NCBI GenBank assembly: GCA_007120055.1
Contig: SKOL01000450.1
Location: 1 to 10,368 of the forward strand
DNA length: 10,368 nucleotides
Source of the DNA: Anaerobacillus sp.
Lineage (GTDB): Bacteria > Bacillota > Bacilli > Bacillales_H > Anaerobacillaceae
Direction: 5' to 3'
Both the position numbers and the translations under genes were made by a program. Within the stretch, counting starts at the first letter, position 1; the number at the start of each line of letters is the position of its first letter. Positions 5,971-10,368 of the stretch are shown here, one piece after another. A model generated the notes under the pieces. That model searched no databases and was not told the DNA's origin. It saw only the letters and a list, made by a program, of their open reading frames with translations.

Positions 5971-6104
5971 TATACATAGGGTTGTTATCTATTAAGTTGA
6001 GTTATAGTTTTTAATATTACTAGAACTTTAGAAATGGTGCGATTTTCTTAATTTCGAACAACTAGATGCACCCAATAAAAAACGTTTTGAAAGGATGATA
6101 TTTT

Positions 6105-6773
6105 ATGAAAGCAAAAAAAGATCGTAAGTTGAAAGGATTAACACGTGCAGGTGCGGTAGTAATGTTAGCAGCTGCTATTTCGCTTCCTACTGGGGTGTTA
6201 GCTTCACCGTCGCTGCAATTCGAGAACTTTTTGAAGAATACGGGTAATGAAGCGGTAGAAGCACTAGAAGATAACGCTCCAAGAGAAGTAGAGGTACACG
6301 CGCCAGAAAAATTTATTAACAACATTGAGATTATTCACAGTAAACCAGAGGCATTGCTAGAAGGTAGTGTAGCTCTTACGAATATTGATGTAGTTACAAC
6401 TGGTAGTGATGATGTAGAAAAAATTAATGTAGTAGCTTTAAATAGTAATGGGTCAAGTCTAGGTAAAAGGGAAAATGTTGAACCTTATGAAGCGGGAAAT
6501 CAAAACAAGTTCCATGTTGGGTTTGCAAATCTAACGGAGAACTTTGACATTAAAGTAGAAGTTTTAGATGATGCTGGAAAAGTCATTGATTCGAAAATAT
6601 TTAAAATTCCTAGTGAAACAAATGATGTTTTTAGAATCTCCCAAAATTATTCTTACGTTACTTCTGGCAAAGATTACACTCTATACCAATTACTAGCGAA
6701 TAATAATTTATTCACAAACTTATTACAAGAACACAATTTAGAAGACTTAACGTATTCAAAAGAAAATCAATAA
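6105..6773 (+). CDS. Secreted protein of unknown function, first gene of sigma-D cluster
   Basis: A 222-residue exported protein. Residues 1-33 are a Sec signal peptide: basic MKAKKDRKLKGLTR, hydrophobic core AGAVVMLAAAISLPTG, likely cleavage after VLA. Residues about 65-170 are rich in alternating hydrophobic and polar residues (NNIEIIHSK, SVALTNIDVVTTG, KINVVALNSNG, FDIKVEVLDDAGKVID), which suggests a beta-sandwich, perhaps Ig/FN3-like. Residues 171-222 look helical (YTLYQLLANNNLFTNLLQEHNLEDL). No lipobox, LPXTG, SLH or enzyme motif is visible, so it should be released or held by partners. AAAGGATGA lies 7 bases before the ATG. The next gene starts 18 bases after its stop. Family not recognised. 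Confidence 0.8.
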   Translation: MKAKKDRKLKGLTRAGAVVMLAAAISLPTGVLASPSLQFENFLKNTGNEAVEALEDNAPREVEVHAPEKFINNIEIIHSKPEALLEGSVALTNIDVVTTGSDDVEKINVVALNSNGSSLGKRENVEPYEAGNQNKFHVGFANLTENFDIKVEVLDDAGKVIDSKIFKIPSETNDVFRISQNYSYVTSGKDYTLYQLLANNNLFTNLLQEHNLEDLTYSKENQ

Positions 6774-6791
6774 TAATAAGAAGTGGTTAAT

Positions 6792-7640
6792 ATGAAAACT
6801 TATTTAAAAGTATGTATCATTGCTCTGATTTCCAGCTTAGTTATATTTAATTATAGTATTTTAGCAGAAGAAAATTATGAAGTTGTAGCGGCTAAAGTTG
6901 CCGGTGACATTTATAAGGAGTGGGAAGTTTCCTTTAATGAAGAGTTAGCTCCTGAATCGGTCAATGATTCGACGGTCTTTGTTAAAAACCAATTTGGTCG
7001 AACTGTTTCAGTCGAAGTTAATCTTTCGTCCGATCAAAAAAGGATAACAGTGACTCCGAGCCAAATGTATGTACCGGGTGTTGAGTATATGATTTATGTA
7101 AGTGGGATTGAATCAGCATCTAATGAGGTTCTTTCACCATCGGTAAAGGTCCCTTTTATTATTGAAGTAGTGGAAGAAGAAAAAGAAACAACAGCTCCAC
7201 CACCGTCCAATAATGAGACGAATTCTCAAGTGGATAAATCACAAGAGCAACAGCAACCGAGTACATCTAAGCCAAGTTCGAATAACAATAGCCCGTTTGT
7301 GACTACGCCTTCAACGAATAGTTCTACTAGTGGTTCTAATACTAGCTCTAATACTAGCTCTAATAATAGTTCTGCTACTAAAGAGAAGACAGAACAAAAG
7401 CCTGAACATCTTCTCGAGATCGATGTAAATGTTAATTCATTGGCCTCGATCGTGACAGTTAAAGCTAGTGACCAAACCGCAATGGTTAGAATTAACGGAA
7501 GGCAAATGCATTACCAAGGCGGTAACAATCATCAGTTATCTATTCCTGGATTGAAAAGTGGACAAACGATAAGAATAGAGGCATTTTCCACTTATAATAG
7601 TGGTTCATTATTAGAACGTATAAACCATGAAGTCAAATAG
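6792..7640 (+). CDS. Secreted Big_5-type Ig-like protein with Ser/Thr/Asn linker
   Basis: A 282-residue exported protein. The ATG at 6792 is preferred over the in-frame GTG at 6783, because AAGTGG (6781-6786) then serves as ribosome binding site and the signal peptide begins MKTYLKVC; cleavage is likely after ILA at residue 25. Residues about 29-127 fit the SbsA/Big_5 Ig-like pattern of Bacillus surface proteins: WEVSFNEELAPESVNDSTVFV, ITVTPSQMYVPGVEYMIYVSGI and VPFIIEV. Residues 128-206 are a low-complexity linker (PPPSNNETN, SNTSSNTSS) like those that span cell walls. Residues 207-282 form a small, probably beta-rich C-terminal domain of unknown type (MVRINGRQMH). There is no cell-wall anchor motif. 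Binding or structural role inferred only. Confidence 0.8.
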   Translation: MKTYLKVCIIALISSLVIFNYSILAEENYEVVAAKVAGDIYKEWEVSFNEELAPESVNDSTVFVKNQFGRTVSVEVNLSSDQKRITVTPSQMYVPGVEYMIYVSGIESASNEVLSPSVKVPFIIEVVEEEKETTAPPPSNNETNSQVDKSQEQQQPSTSKPSSNNNSPFVTTPSTNSSTSGSNTSSNTSSNNSSATKEKTEQKPEHLLEIDVNVNSLASIVTVKASDQTAMVRINGRQMHYQGGNNHQLSIPGLKSGQTIRIEAFSTYNSGSLLERINHEVK

Positions 7641-7652
7641 AGGTGTACCTAT

Positions 7653-7895
7653 ATGTTAAAAAATATAATGATAAGTATGATGAGTATATTAGGTGTTCTT
7701 CTAGCTCTATTTTTCATTTGGTTTTTTGCTGTCGGTAATGGACCAGAAAAGGAAGTAGTTGTACCTAATGTCGAAACAAGTGAAACAATGGTTAGTTCAG
7801 ATATTGTCGAAGAAGAAAATTTAGATGTAGAAGTGCAACGTCATGAAAATCTGGACTTCTTTAATAGCGATTTGAAAATTATTAGTATTGATTAG
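7653..7895 (+). CDS. Small one-pass membrane protein, third gene of sigma-D cluster
   Basis: An 80-residue protein with one hydrophobic segment (residues about 6-28, IMISMMSILGVLLALFFIWF) and an acidic, largely polar tail (KEVVVPNVETSETM, EEENLDVEVQ). The short basic N-terminus suggests N-in, tail outside. GAGGTG overlaps the end of the previous gene and gives normal spacing to the ATG; the gap to that gene is 12 bases, so translation is probably coupled. It could anchor or help export the two secreted proteins, but this is inference from order only. No family recognised. Confidence 0.7.
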   Translation: MLKNIMISMMSILGVLLALFFIWFFAVGNGPEKEVVVPNVETSETMVSSDIVEEENLDVEVQRHENLDFFNSDLKIISID

Positions 7896-7925
7896 TTTTT
7901 TAATAATGATACAGTAACTAAAAAT

Positions 7926-7950
7926 GGCGAAAATTTAATAACTTTTCGCC
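7926..7950 (+). terminator. Stem-loop after the surface cluster, possible terminator
   Basis: A perfect 8-bp stem (GGCGAAAA / TTTTCGCC, loop of 9) lies 31 bases after the last stop. On the plus strand it is followed by GAAAAAA rather than T, while the minus strand has a T5 run, so it is a poor plus-strand terminator and may mainly stabilise the transcript 3' end. Confidence 0.4.
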
Positions 7951-8019
7951 GAAAAAACGTATATTCATTGTAAAAAAAACAGGATCTCCTAATTAATTGT
8001 GCGAATATTCAGAAATGGA

Positions 8020-8036
8020 GTCGAAGTTTGTCGAAA
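8020..8036 (+). promoter_or_regulatory. Candidate Spo0A boxes upstream of the csp promoter
   Basis: TTTGTCGAAA (8027-8036) matches the known 0A-box pattern (TGNCGAA core), and a second GTCGAA begins at 8020, exactly 10 bases, about one helical turn, before the GTCGAA in the first. The site ends 18 bases before the -35 box of the csp promoter. Function is inferred from the motif alone. Confidence 0.35.
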
Positions 8037-8054
8037 TACCGAAGACAAAATAGT

Positions 8055-8083
8055 TTGACTAGTGTTTTGAGCGTTGTTATAGT
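8055..8083 (+). promoter_or_regulatory. Sigma-A promoter of the cold-shock gene
   Basis: TTGACT (8055-8060), 17 bases, TATAGT (8078-8083): 5 of 6 matches in each box and ideal spacing. It predicts a leader of about 45 bases, shorter than the long cold-sensing leaders of some csp mRNAs. Confidence 0.75.
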
Positions 8084-8135
8084 TGAATTGTGGCATAGGT
8101 CACAGTATTTTTAAACATGAAGGGAATGTGTAAGT

Positions 8136-8333
8136 ATGTTAGGAAAAGTAAAATGGTTTAATGCAGAAAAAGGTTTTGGATTTATCGAGCGCGAAGACGG
8201 AGACGATGTATTCGTACATTTCTCAGCAATCAACGCTGAAGGGTTCAAAACATTAGAAGAAGGACAAGAAGTTGAATTTGAAATCGTTGAAGGAGCTCGC
8301 GGACCTCAAGCTGCAAACGTAAGCAAGCGCTAG
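8136..8333 (+). CDS. Cold-shock protein, CspA/CspB family
   Basis: A 65-residue single cold-shock domain that binds single-stranded RNA and DNA and acts as an RNA chaperone in the cytoplasm. The start [17 protein letters not shown] is typical; RNP1 is KGFGFI (residues 12-17) and RNP2 is VFVHF (25-29). The length is normal for Bacillus CspB/CspC/CspD, and which paralogue cannot be told. GAAGGGA lies about 10 bases before the ATG. It appears to be monocistronic, with its own sigma-A promoter and possible Spo0A boxes. Linkage to hpf downstream joins two genes for translation under stress. Confidence 0.95.
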   Translation: MLGKVKWFNAEKGFGFIEREDGDDVFVHFSAINAEGFKTLEEGQEVEFEIVEGARGPQAANVSKR

Positions 8334-8362
8334 TCCACATTCCCAGTTAGGCAAGTTATTTT

Positions 8363-8387
8363 AAAAAAGTAAGAAGATATCTTTTTT
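8363..8387 (+). terminator. Weak candidate terminator of csp
   Basis: A 7-bp stem AAAAAAG / CTTTTTT around an 11-base loop, about 30 bases after the stop. The stem is nearly all A-T and the T run is part of the stem, so it is a poor but possible terminator. Confidence 0.3.
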
Positions 8388-8424
8388 ATAATATAGCTTT
8401 ATTTCGGGATATGATTATGAGCAA

Positions 8425-8549
8425 CAAGGGGCTGTCCAAAAAAGTGTCTAATACCACGCGTCACTACTAAATACGGACGTTTAGATTGATCGTTCGTCTA
8501 TATTTAGGTGACTAACGGTGCTACACTTTGTTTTCGGGCAGTCCCTTTG
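8425..8549. mobile_element. Long imperfect palindrome, MITE-like (125 bp)
   Basis: The left end CAAGGGGCTGTCCAAAA opposes the right end, whose reverse complement reads CAAAGGGACTGCCCGAAAA. The symmetry continues inward (GTGT; CACGCGTCACTACTAAATA against CACCGTTAGTCACCTAAATA; GGACG against GACGAACG) to a loop at about 8480-8490, the exact midpoint. It is non-coding. Ends of the type GGGnCTGtCC are seen on Bacillaceae insertion sequences, so it may be a non-autonomous derivative; the parent family is uncertain and no target duplication is obvious. It is unrelated in sequence to the MITEs at 1305 and 3982. Confidence 0.6.
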
Positions 8550-8723
8550 AATTTTTTATACTTAGAAATGTGCAGCTTATTTATCCACTTTTTGAGATTG
8601 TTGCCCATTTTTAAAACAACATATTTTCATCACAACCTGCCGAAACTAACTGTGAACATAAGTAGTGTAGTCGTTGTTAACTTTTTGTTCACATATTTCA
8701 TAATTTTTTCTTTGATTTTGTAG

Positions 8724-8750
8724 GTTTATGAAGGAATATGGCGCGGGTAT
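8724..8750 (+). promoter_or_regulatory. Sigma-B-type general-stress promoter of hpf
   Basis: GTTTAT (8724-8729), 15 bases, GGGTAT (8745-8750) fit the sigma-B pattern (GTTTAA, 12-15 bases, GGGTAT). It lies 38 bases upstream of the hpf start. The Bacillus subtilis orthologue yvyD is known to be sigma-B dependent. Confidence 0.65.
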
Positions 8751-8757
8751 GTAGAAA
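8730..8757 (+). promoter_or_regulatory. Overlapping sigma-H-type promoter of hpf
   Basis: GAAGGAATA (8730-8738) fits the sigma-H -35 RnAGGAwww; after 12 bases GTAGAAA (8751-8757) fits the -10 RnnGAAT at all but the last position. It is interleaved with the sigma-B promoter, as expected from the dual control of yvyD in Bacillus subtilis. Confidence 0.5.
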
Positions 8758-8788
8758 TGTACATGCATAAAGGAAAGGAGGAGTTTAT

Positions 8789-9337
8789 ATGAACTTTAAC
8801 ATTCGTGGTGAAAACATTGAGGTAACTCCAGCATTAAGGAATTACGTAGAAAAGAAGGTGGGGAAACTCGAACGCTATTTTGACGAGGTGCCATCTTCAC
8901 CAGTTCATGTAAACCTGCAAGTCATCAACAACCAACAAATTATTGAAATCACTATTCCAATGCCGCAACTTCTACTTCGCGCGGAGGAAACGCATACGGA
9001 CATGTATGCAGCAATTGATCTCGTTGTTGAAAAGCTTGAAAGGCAAATTCGCAAACATAAAACAAAAGTGAATAGAAAGTTCCGCCAAGAAGGTAGCTTG
9101 AAATATATGTTCACAAATGAAGTGGGCAATGGCATAACGATTGAGGAAGATGACGACGAATTAGAAATCGTTCGTACGAAACGTTTCTCATTAAAGCCGA
9201 TGGACGCTGAAGAAGCGATCCTACAAATGGATATGCTAGGTCACAGCTTTTTCGTATTCTCAAACTCAGTAAGCGGCGACACAAACGTTGTTTACAAGCG
9301 TAAAGACGGCCGCTACGGCATTATCGAACCACAATAA
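8789..9337 (+). CDS. hpf: Long-form ribosome hibernation promoting factor HPF
   Basis: A 182-residue HPF (YvyD type). The N-terminal S30AE domain (residues 1-100; MNFNIRGENIEVTPALRNYVEKKVGKLERY, AIDLVVEKLERQIRKHKTK) binds the 30S decoding centre and blocks translation. The C-terminal domain (about 130-182; KRFSLKPMDAEEAILQMDML, GHSFFVFSNS, VVYKRKDGRYGIIEP) dimerises two HPF-bound ribosomes into inactive 100S particles in stationary phase and stress. An acidic linker (EEDDDELE) joins them. The start follows AAAGGAGGAG at 8774-8783. The length is normal. Control is by the stress/stationary promoters just upstream, with a strong terminator downstream. Its position before secA matches Bacillus subtilis. 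Confidence 0.96.
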   Translation: MNFNIRGENIEVTPALRNYVEKKVGKLERYFDEVPSSPVHVNLQVINNQQIIEITIPMPQLLLRAEETHTDMYAAIDLVVEKLERQIRKHKTKVNRKFRQEGSLKYMFTNEVGNGITIEEDDDELEIVRTKRFSLKPMDAEEAILQMDMLGHSFFVFSNSVSGDTNVVYKRKDGRYGIIEPQ

Positions 9338-9408
9338 TTGTTAGTGAAGTAACGAGCTACACTAATTTTCTCGAGTGGTTCAGCTTTAATTAAATTATTT
9401 ACTTAAGT

Positions 9409-9456
9409 AAAACTGACTTTGCAGGTCGTGATGATCGATCTGCGAGTCAGTTTTTT
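9409..9456 (+). terminator. Intrinsic terminator of hpf
   Basis: AAAACTGACT pairs with AGTCAGTTTT (10 bp) and an inner GCAG/CTGC stem, followed by six T ending at 9456. It isolates hpf from the repeat region and secA. Confidence 0.88.
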
Positions 9457-9543
9457 AGTTTGGTGCGCCATTGCTCGGTCGATTTGGATTGGAGGGGTGA
9501 TGTCGGTGGTGGTGTCGGTGTCGGTTTCCAAAAATTAGGTGAA

Positions 9544-9671
9544 GGTGCATTGAACCTTCATTTTGGTGCATAGGATGAAGAATTTGGCGCATTGAATGAG
9601 GAGATTGGTGCATAGAACCATAAGTTTGACGCATAGAACCTAGAATTCGGTGCAATGAATGATGTTCACCC
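9544..9671. repeat. 21-bp tandem repeat, array 1 (five units plus closing unit)
   Basis: Units of exactly 21 bases start at 9544, 9565, 9586, 9607 and 9628, each opening GGTGCA, GGCGCA or GACGCA followed by (T)(A/T)GAA(C/T). The array closes at 9649 with the variant GGTGCAATGAATGAT and GTTCACCC. The first three units are the most diverged. The upstream stretch 9498-9530 is GGTGTC-rich and may be a decayed extension. Confidence 0.85.
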
Positions 9672-9708
9672 CCTTAAAAGTAGTAAAACAGCAAAGAAAC
9701 GAGTTATA

Positions 9709-9795
9709 GGTGCATAGAATTAAAGGTTTGGTGCAAAGAACCTAGAGTTTGGTGCAAAGAACCTAGAATTCGGTGCAATGAATAGTCGTTCAGTC
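9709..9795. repeat. 21-bp tandem repeat, array 2 (three units plus closing unit)
   Basis: Units start at 9709, 9730 and 9751; the core is GGTGCAAAGAACCTAGA. The closing unit at 9772 reads GGTGCAATGAATAGT then GTTCAGTC. The spacer to array 3 (CCTAAAACGTAGCAAA...GCAAAGA) resembles the spacer after array 1 (CTTAAAAGTAGTAAAA...GCAAAGA), so array and spacer were duplicated together. Confidence 0.85.
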
Positions 9796-9832
9796 TCCTA
9801 AAACGTAGCAAACCGCAAAGACCCCCAGTTTC

Positions 9833-9961
9833 GGTGCATAGAACAAAAGGTTTGGTGCAAAGAACCTAGAATTTGGTGCAAAGAACCGAGAGTTTGGTGC
9901 AAAGAACCATAAGTTTGACGCATAGAACCTAGAATTTGGTGCAATGAATGATGGTTCACCC
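9833..9961. repeat. 21-bp tandem repeat, array 3 (five units plus closing unit)
   Basis: Units start at 9833, 9854, 9875, 9896 and 9917, then the closing unit at 9938 (GGTGCAATGAATGAT, GGTTCACCC). The order of variants at the end (CATAAGTTT unit, GACGCATAGAACC unit, closing unit) is the same as at the end of array 1, which shows block duplication. The unit length is two helical turns and a multiple of three. Confidence 0.87.
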
Positions 9962-10244
9962 TTGAAAATAAGTTAAACAATATCACTTAACTCCCCCACT
10001 CCTTGTAACGACCGCCTCAAACTGTTAAAATTGATGTGAAGTGTTAAAACGTGGAAAAACCTCACTATACGATGCGTTCAATTGCTGTTGGGTGGACAGG
10101 CAGGTGGGATACGCTTACTTGAATTTTCCCACTACGTGGCAACGAATCTTGCCACCGCTCCCTGATTTTTTGAACAAAAGCTGACTAAATGAGGCTAGTT
10201 ATTTATTTTTAATGAATATAAGTTTAAAATTTAGGTTACGCAAG

Positions 10245-10253
10245 TGATAGAAT
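10245..10253 (+). promoter_or_regulatory. Possible extended -10 promoter of secA
   Basis: TGATAGAAT (10245-10253) is an extended -10 box (TGn plus TAGAAT, 5 of 6). No good -35 is present at 17 bases, so this is tentative. It lies 47 bases before the ATG. Confidence 0.35.
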
Positions 10254-10300
10254 ATTTTTAAGACGGGTTCGTTTTTCCGTTAAAAAGGAGAGCAGTATAG

Positions 10301-10368
10301 ATGATAGGATTTTTGAAAAAAGTGATTGGTGACCCGAGTCAACGTCAGCTCAAAAAAATGCAAAAGAC
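10301..10368 (+). CDS. secA: Preprotein translocase ATPase SecA, 5' end only
   Basis: The first 22 codons of a gene running out of the window. The ATG follows AAAAAGGAG by about 10 bases. The product begins MIGFLKKVIGDPSQRQLKK, like the N-terminus of Bacillus SecA (short amphipathic start, then D-P-x-x-R-x-L). SecA drives Sec-dependent protein export across the membrane. The identification rests on this short match and on the conserved hpf-secA order. Confidence 0.85.
   Translation, partial: MIGFLKKVIGDPSQRQLKKMQK

Larger units (their letters stand above)
9457..10300. other. hpf-secA intergenic region of about 840 bases
   Basis: No supported gene. It holds the three 21-bp repeat arrays (9544-9961) and then about 340 bases before secA. 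That second part contains two hairpins, GTGGGA/TCCCAC (10104-10109 with 10127-10132) and GTGGCAA/TTGCCAC (10136-10142 with 10149-10155), with six T at 10166-10171. The last 100 bases are AT-rich and should carry the secA promoter. Confidence 0.6.

Noticed and set aside
6036..6072. GGTGC...GCACC in the leader of the surface cluster as a riboswitch or terminator
   Set aside because: Only five base pairs enclose a 27-base loop, with no further structure or T run.
8508..8723. Plus-strand open frame of 71 codons upstream of hpf
   Set aside because: It starts inside the palindromic element at 8425-8549, has no ribosome binding site, and its hydrophobic product reflects T-rich DNA.
9544..9961. CRISPR array
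   Set aside because: The repeats are directly adjacent 21-bp units without unique spacers of constant length, and no cas gene is present.
9455..9986. Minus-strand open frames through the 21-bp repeats, coding heptads such as LGSLHQT (9455-9655 and 9798-9986); the second begins with GTG after a GGGGGAG
   Set aside because: A repeat of 21 bases stays open by arithmetic once one unit lacks a stop. Variants change residues freely (M/L, H/R, T/I), the arrays are broken by stops in the spacers, and no promoter or full-length protein is visible.

Overview
The window looks like the chromosome of a low-GC, motile, spore-former-type Firmicute of the Bacillaceae, possibly an alkaliphilic or marine lineage. 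The evidence is the order flagellin - flaG - csp - hpf - secA (the hag-to-secA neighbourhood of Bacillus subtilis), AGGAGG-type ribosome binding sites, sigma-D promoters with GCCGATA -10 boxes, and a long-form HPF with overlapping sigma-B/sigma-H-like promoters.

Layout. 1-1280: the 3' part of a long flagellin, open from base 3 to 1280, with degenerate repeats marked by GD(S/A)RPD in its variable region. 1305-1433: a 129-bp palindromic MITE-like element. 1454-1904: flaG behind its own sigma-D promoter. 1905-2184: a convergent intergenic region with two terminators flanked by an inverted pair of REP-like palindromes. 2185-3948 (minus): a cytoplasmic neopullulanase/cyclomaltodextrinase-type GH13 enzyme. 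3982-4079: a second, internally deleted copy of the MITE, just upstream of that gene. 4080-4764: an AT-rich region with a candidate ~77-nt small RNA on the minus strand. 4765-5055 and 5140-5526 (minus): a small coiled-coil protein of unknown function and an SsbB-like single-stranded DNA-binding protein. 5527-6104: mostly non-coding, ending in a second sigma-D promoter. 6105-7895: a compact three-gene cluster of exported or membrane proteins (unknown secreted protein, Big_5-type Ig-like protein with a Ser/Thr/Asn linker, one-pass membrane protein). 8136-8333: a cold-shock protein. 8425-8549: another long imperfect palindrome with MITE features. 8789-9337: hpf. 9338-10300: the hpf-secA gap, with the hpf terminator, three arrays of a 21-bp repeat each closed by the same variant unit, and a hairpin-rich stretch. 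10301-10368: the first 22 codons of secA.

How it fits together. Flagellin, FlaG and, by its promoter, the three-gene surface cluster belong to the sigma-D motility regulon; the cluster is the best candidate here for an undescribed system. No fliD, fliS or fliT, which normally lie between flaG and hpf in Bacillus, is present in this window. Instead that interval holds metabolic, DNA-binding and surface genes plus several non-autonomous repeat families, so it looks like a site of insertion and rearrangement. All assignments come from reading the sequence by eye; no database search was run.
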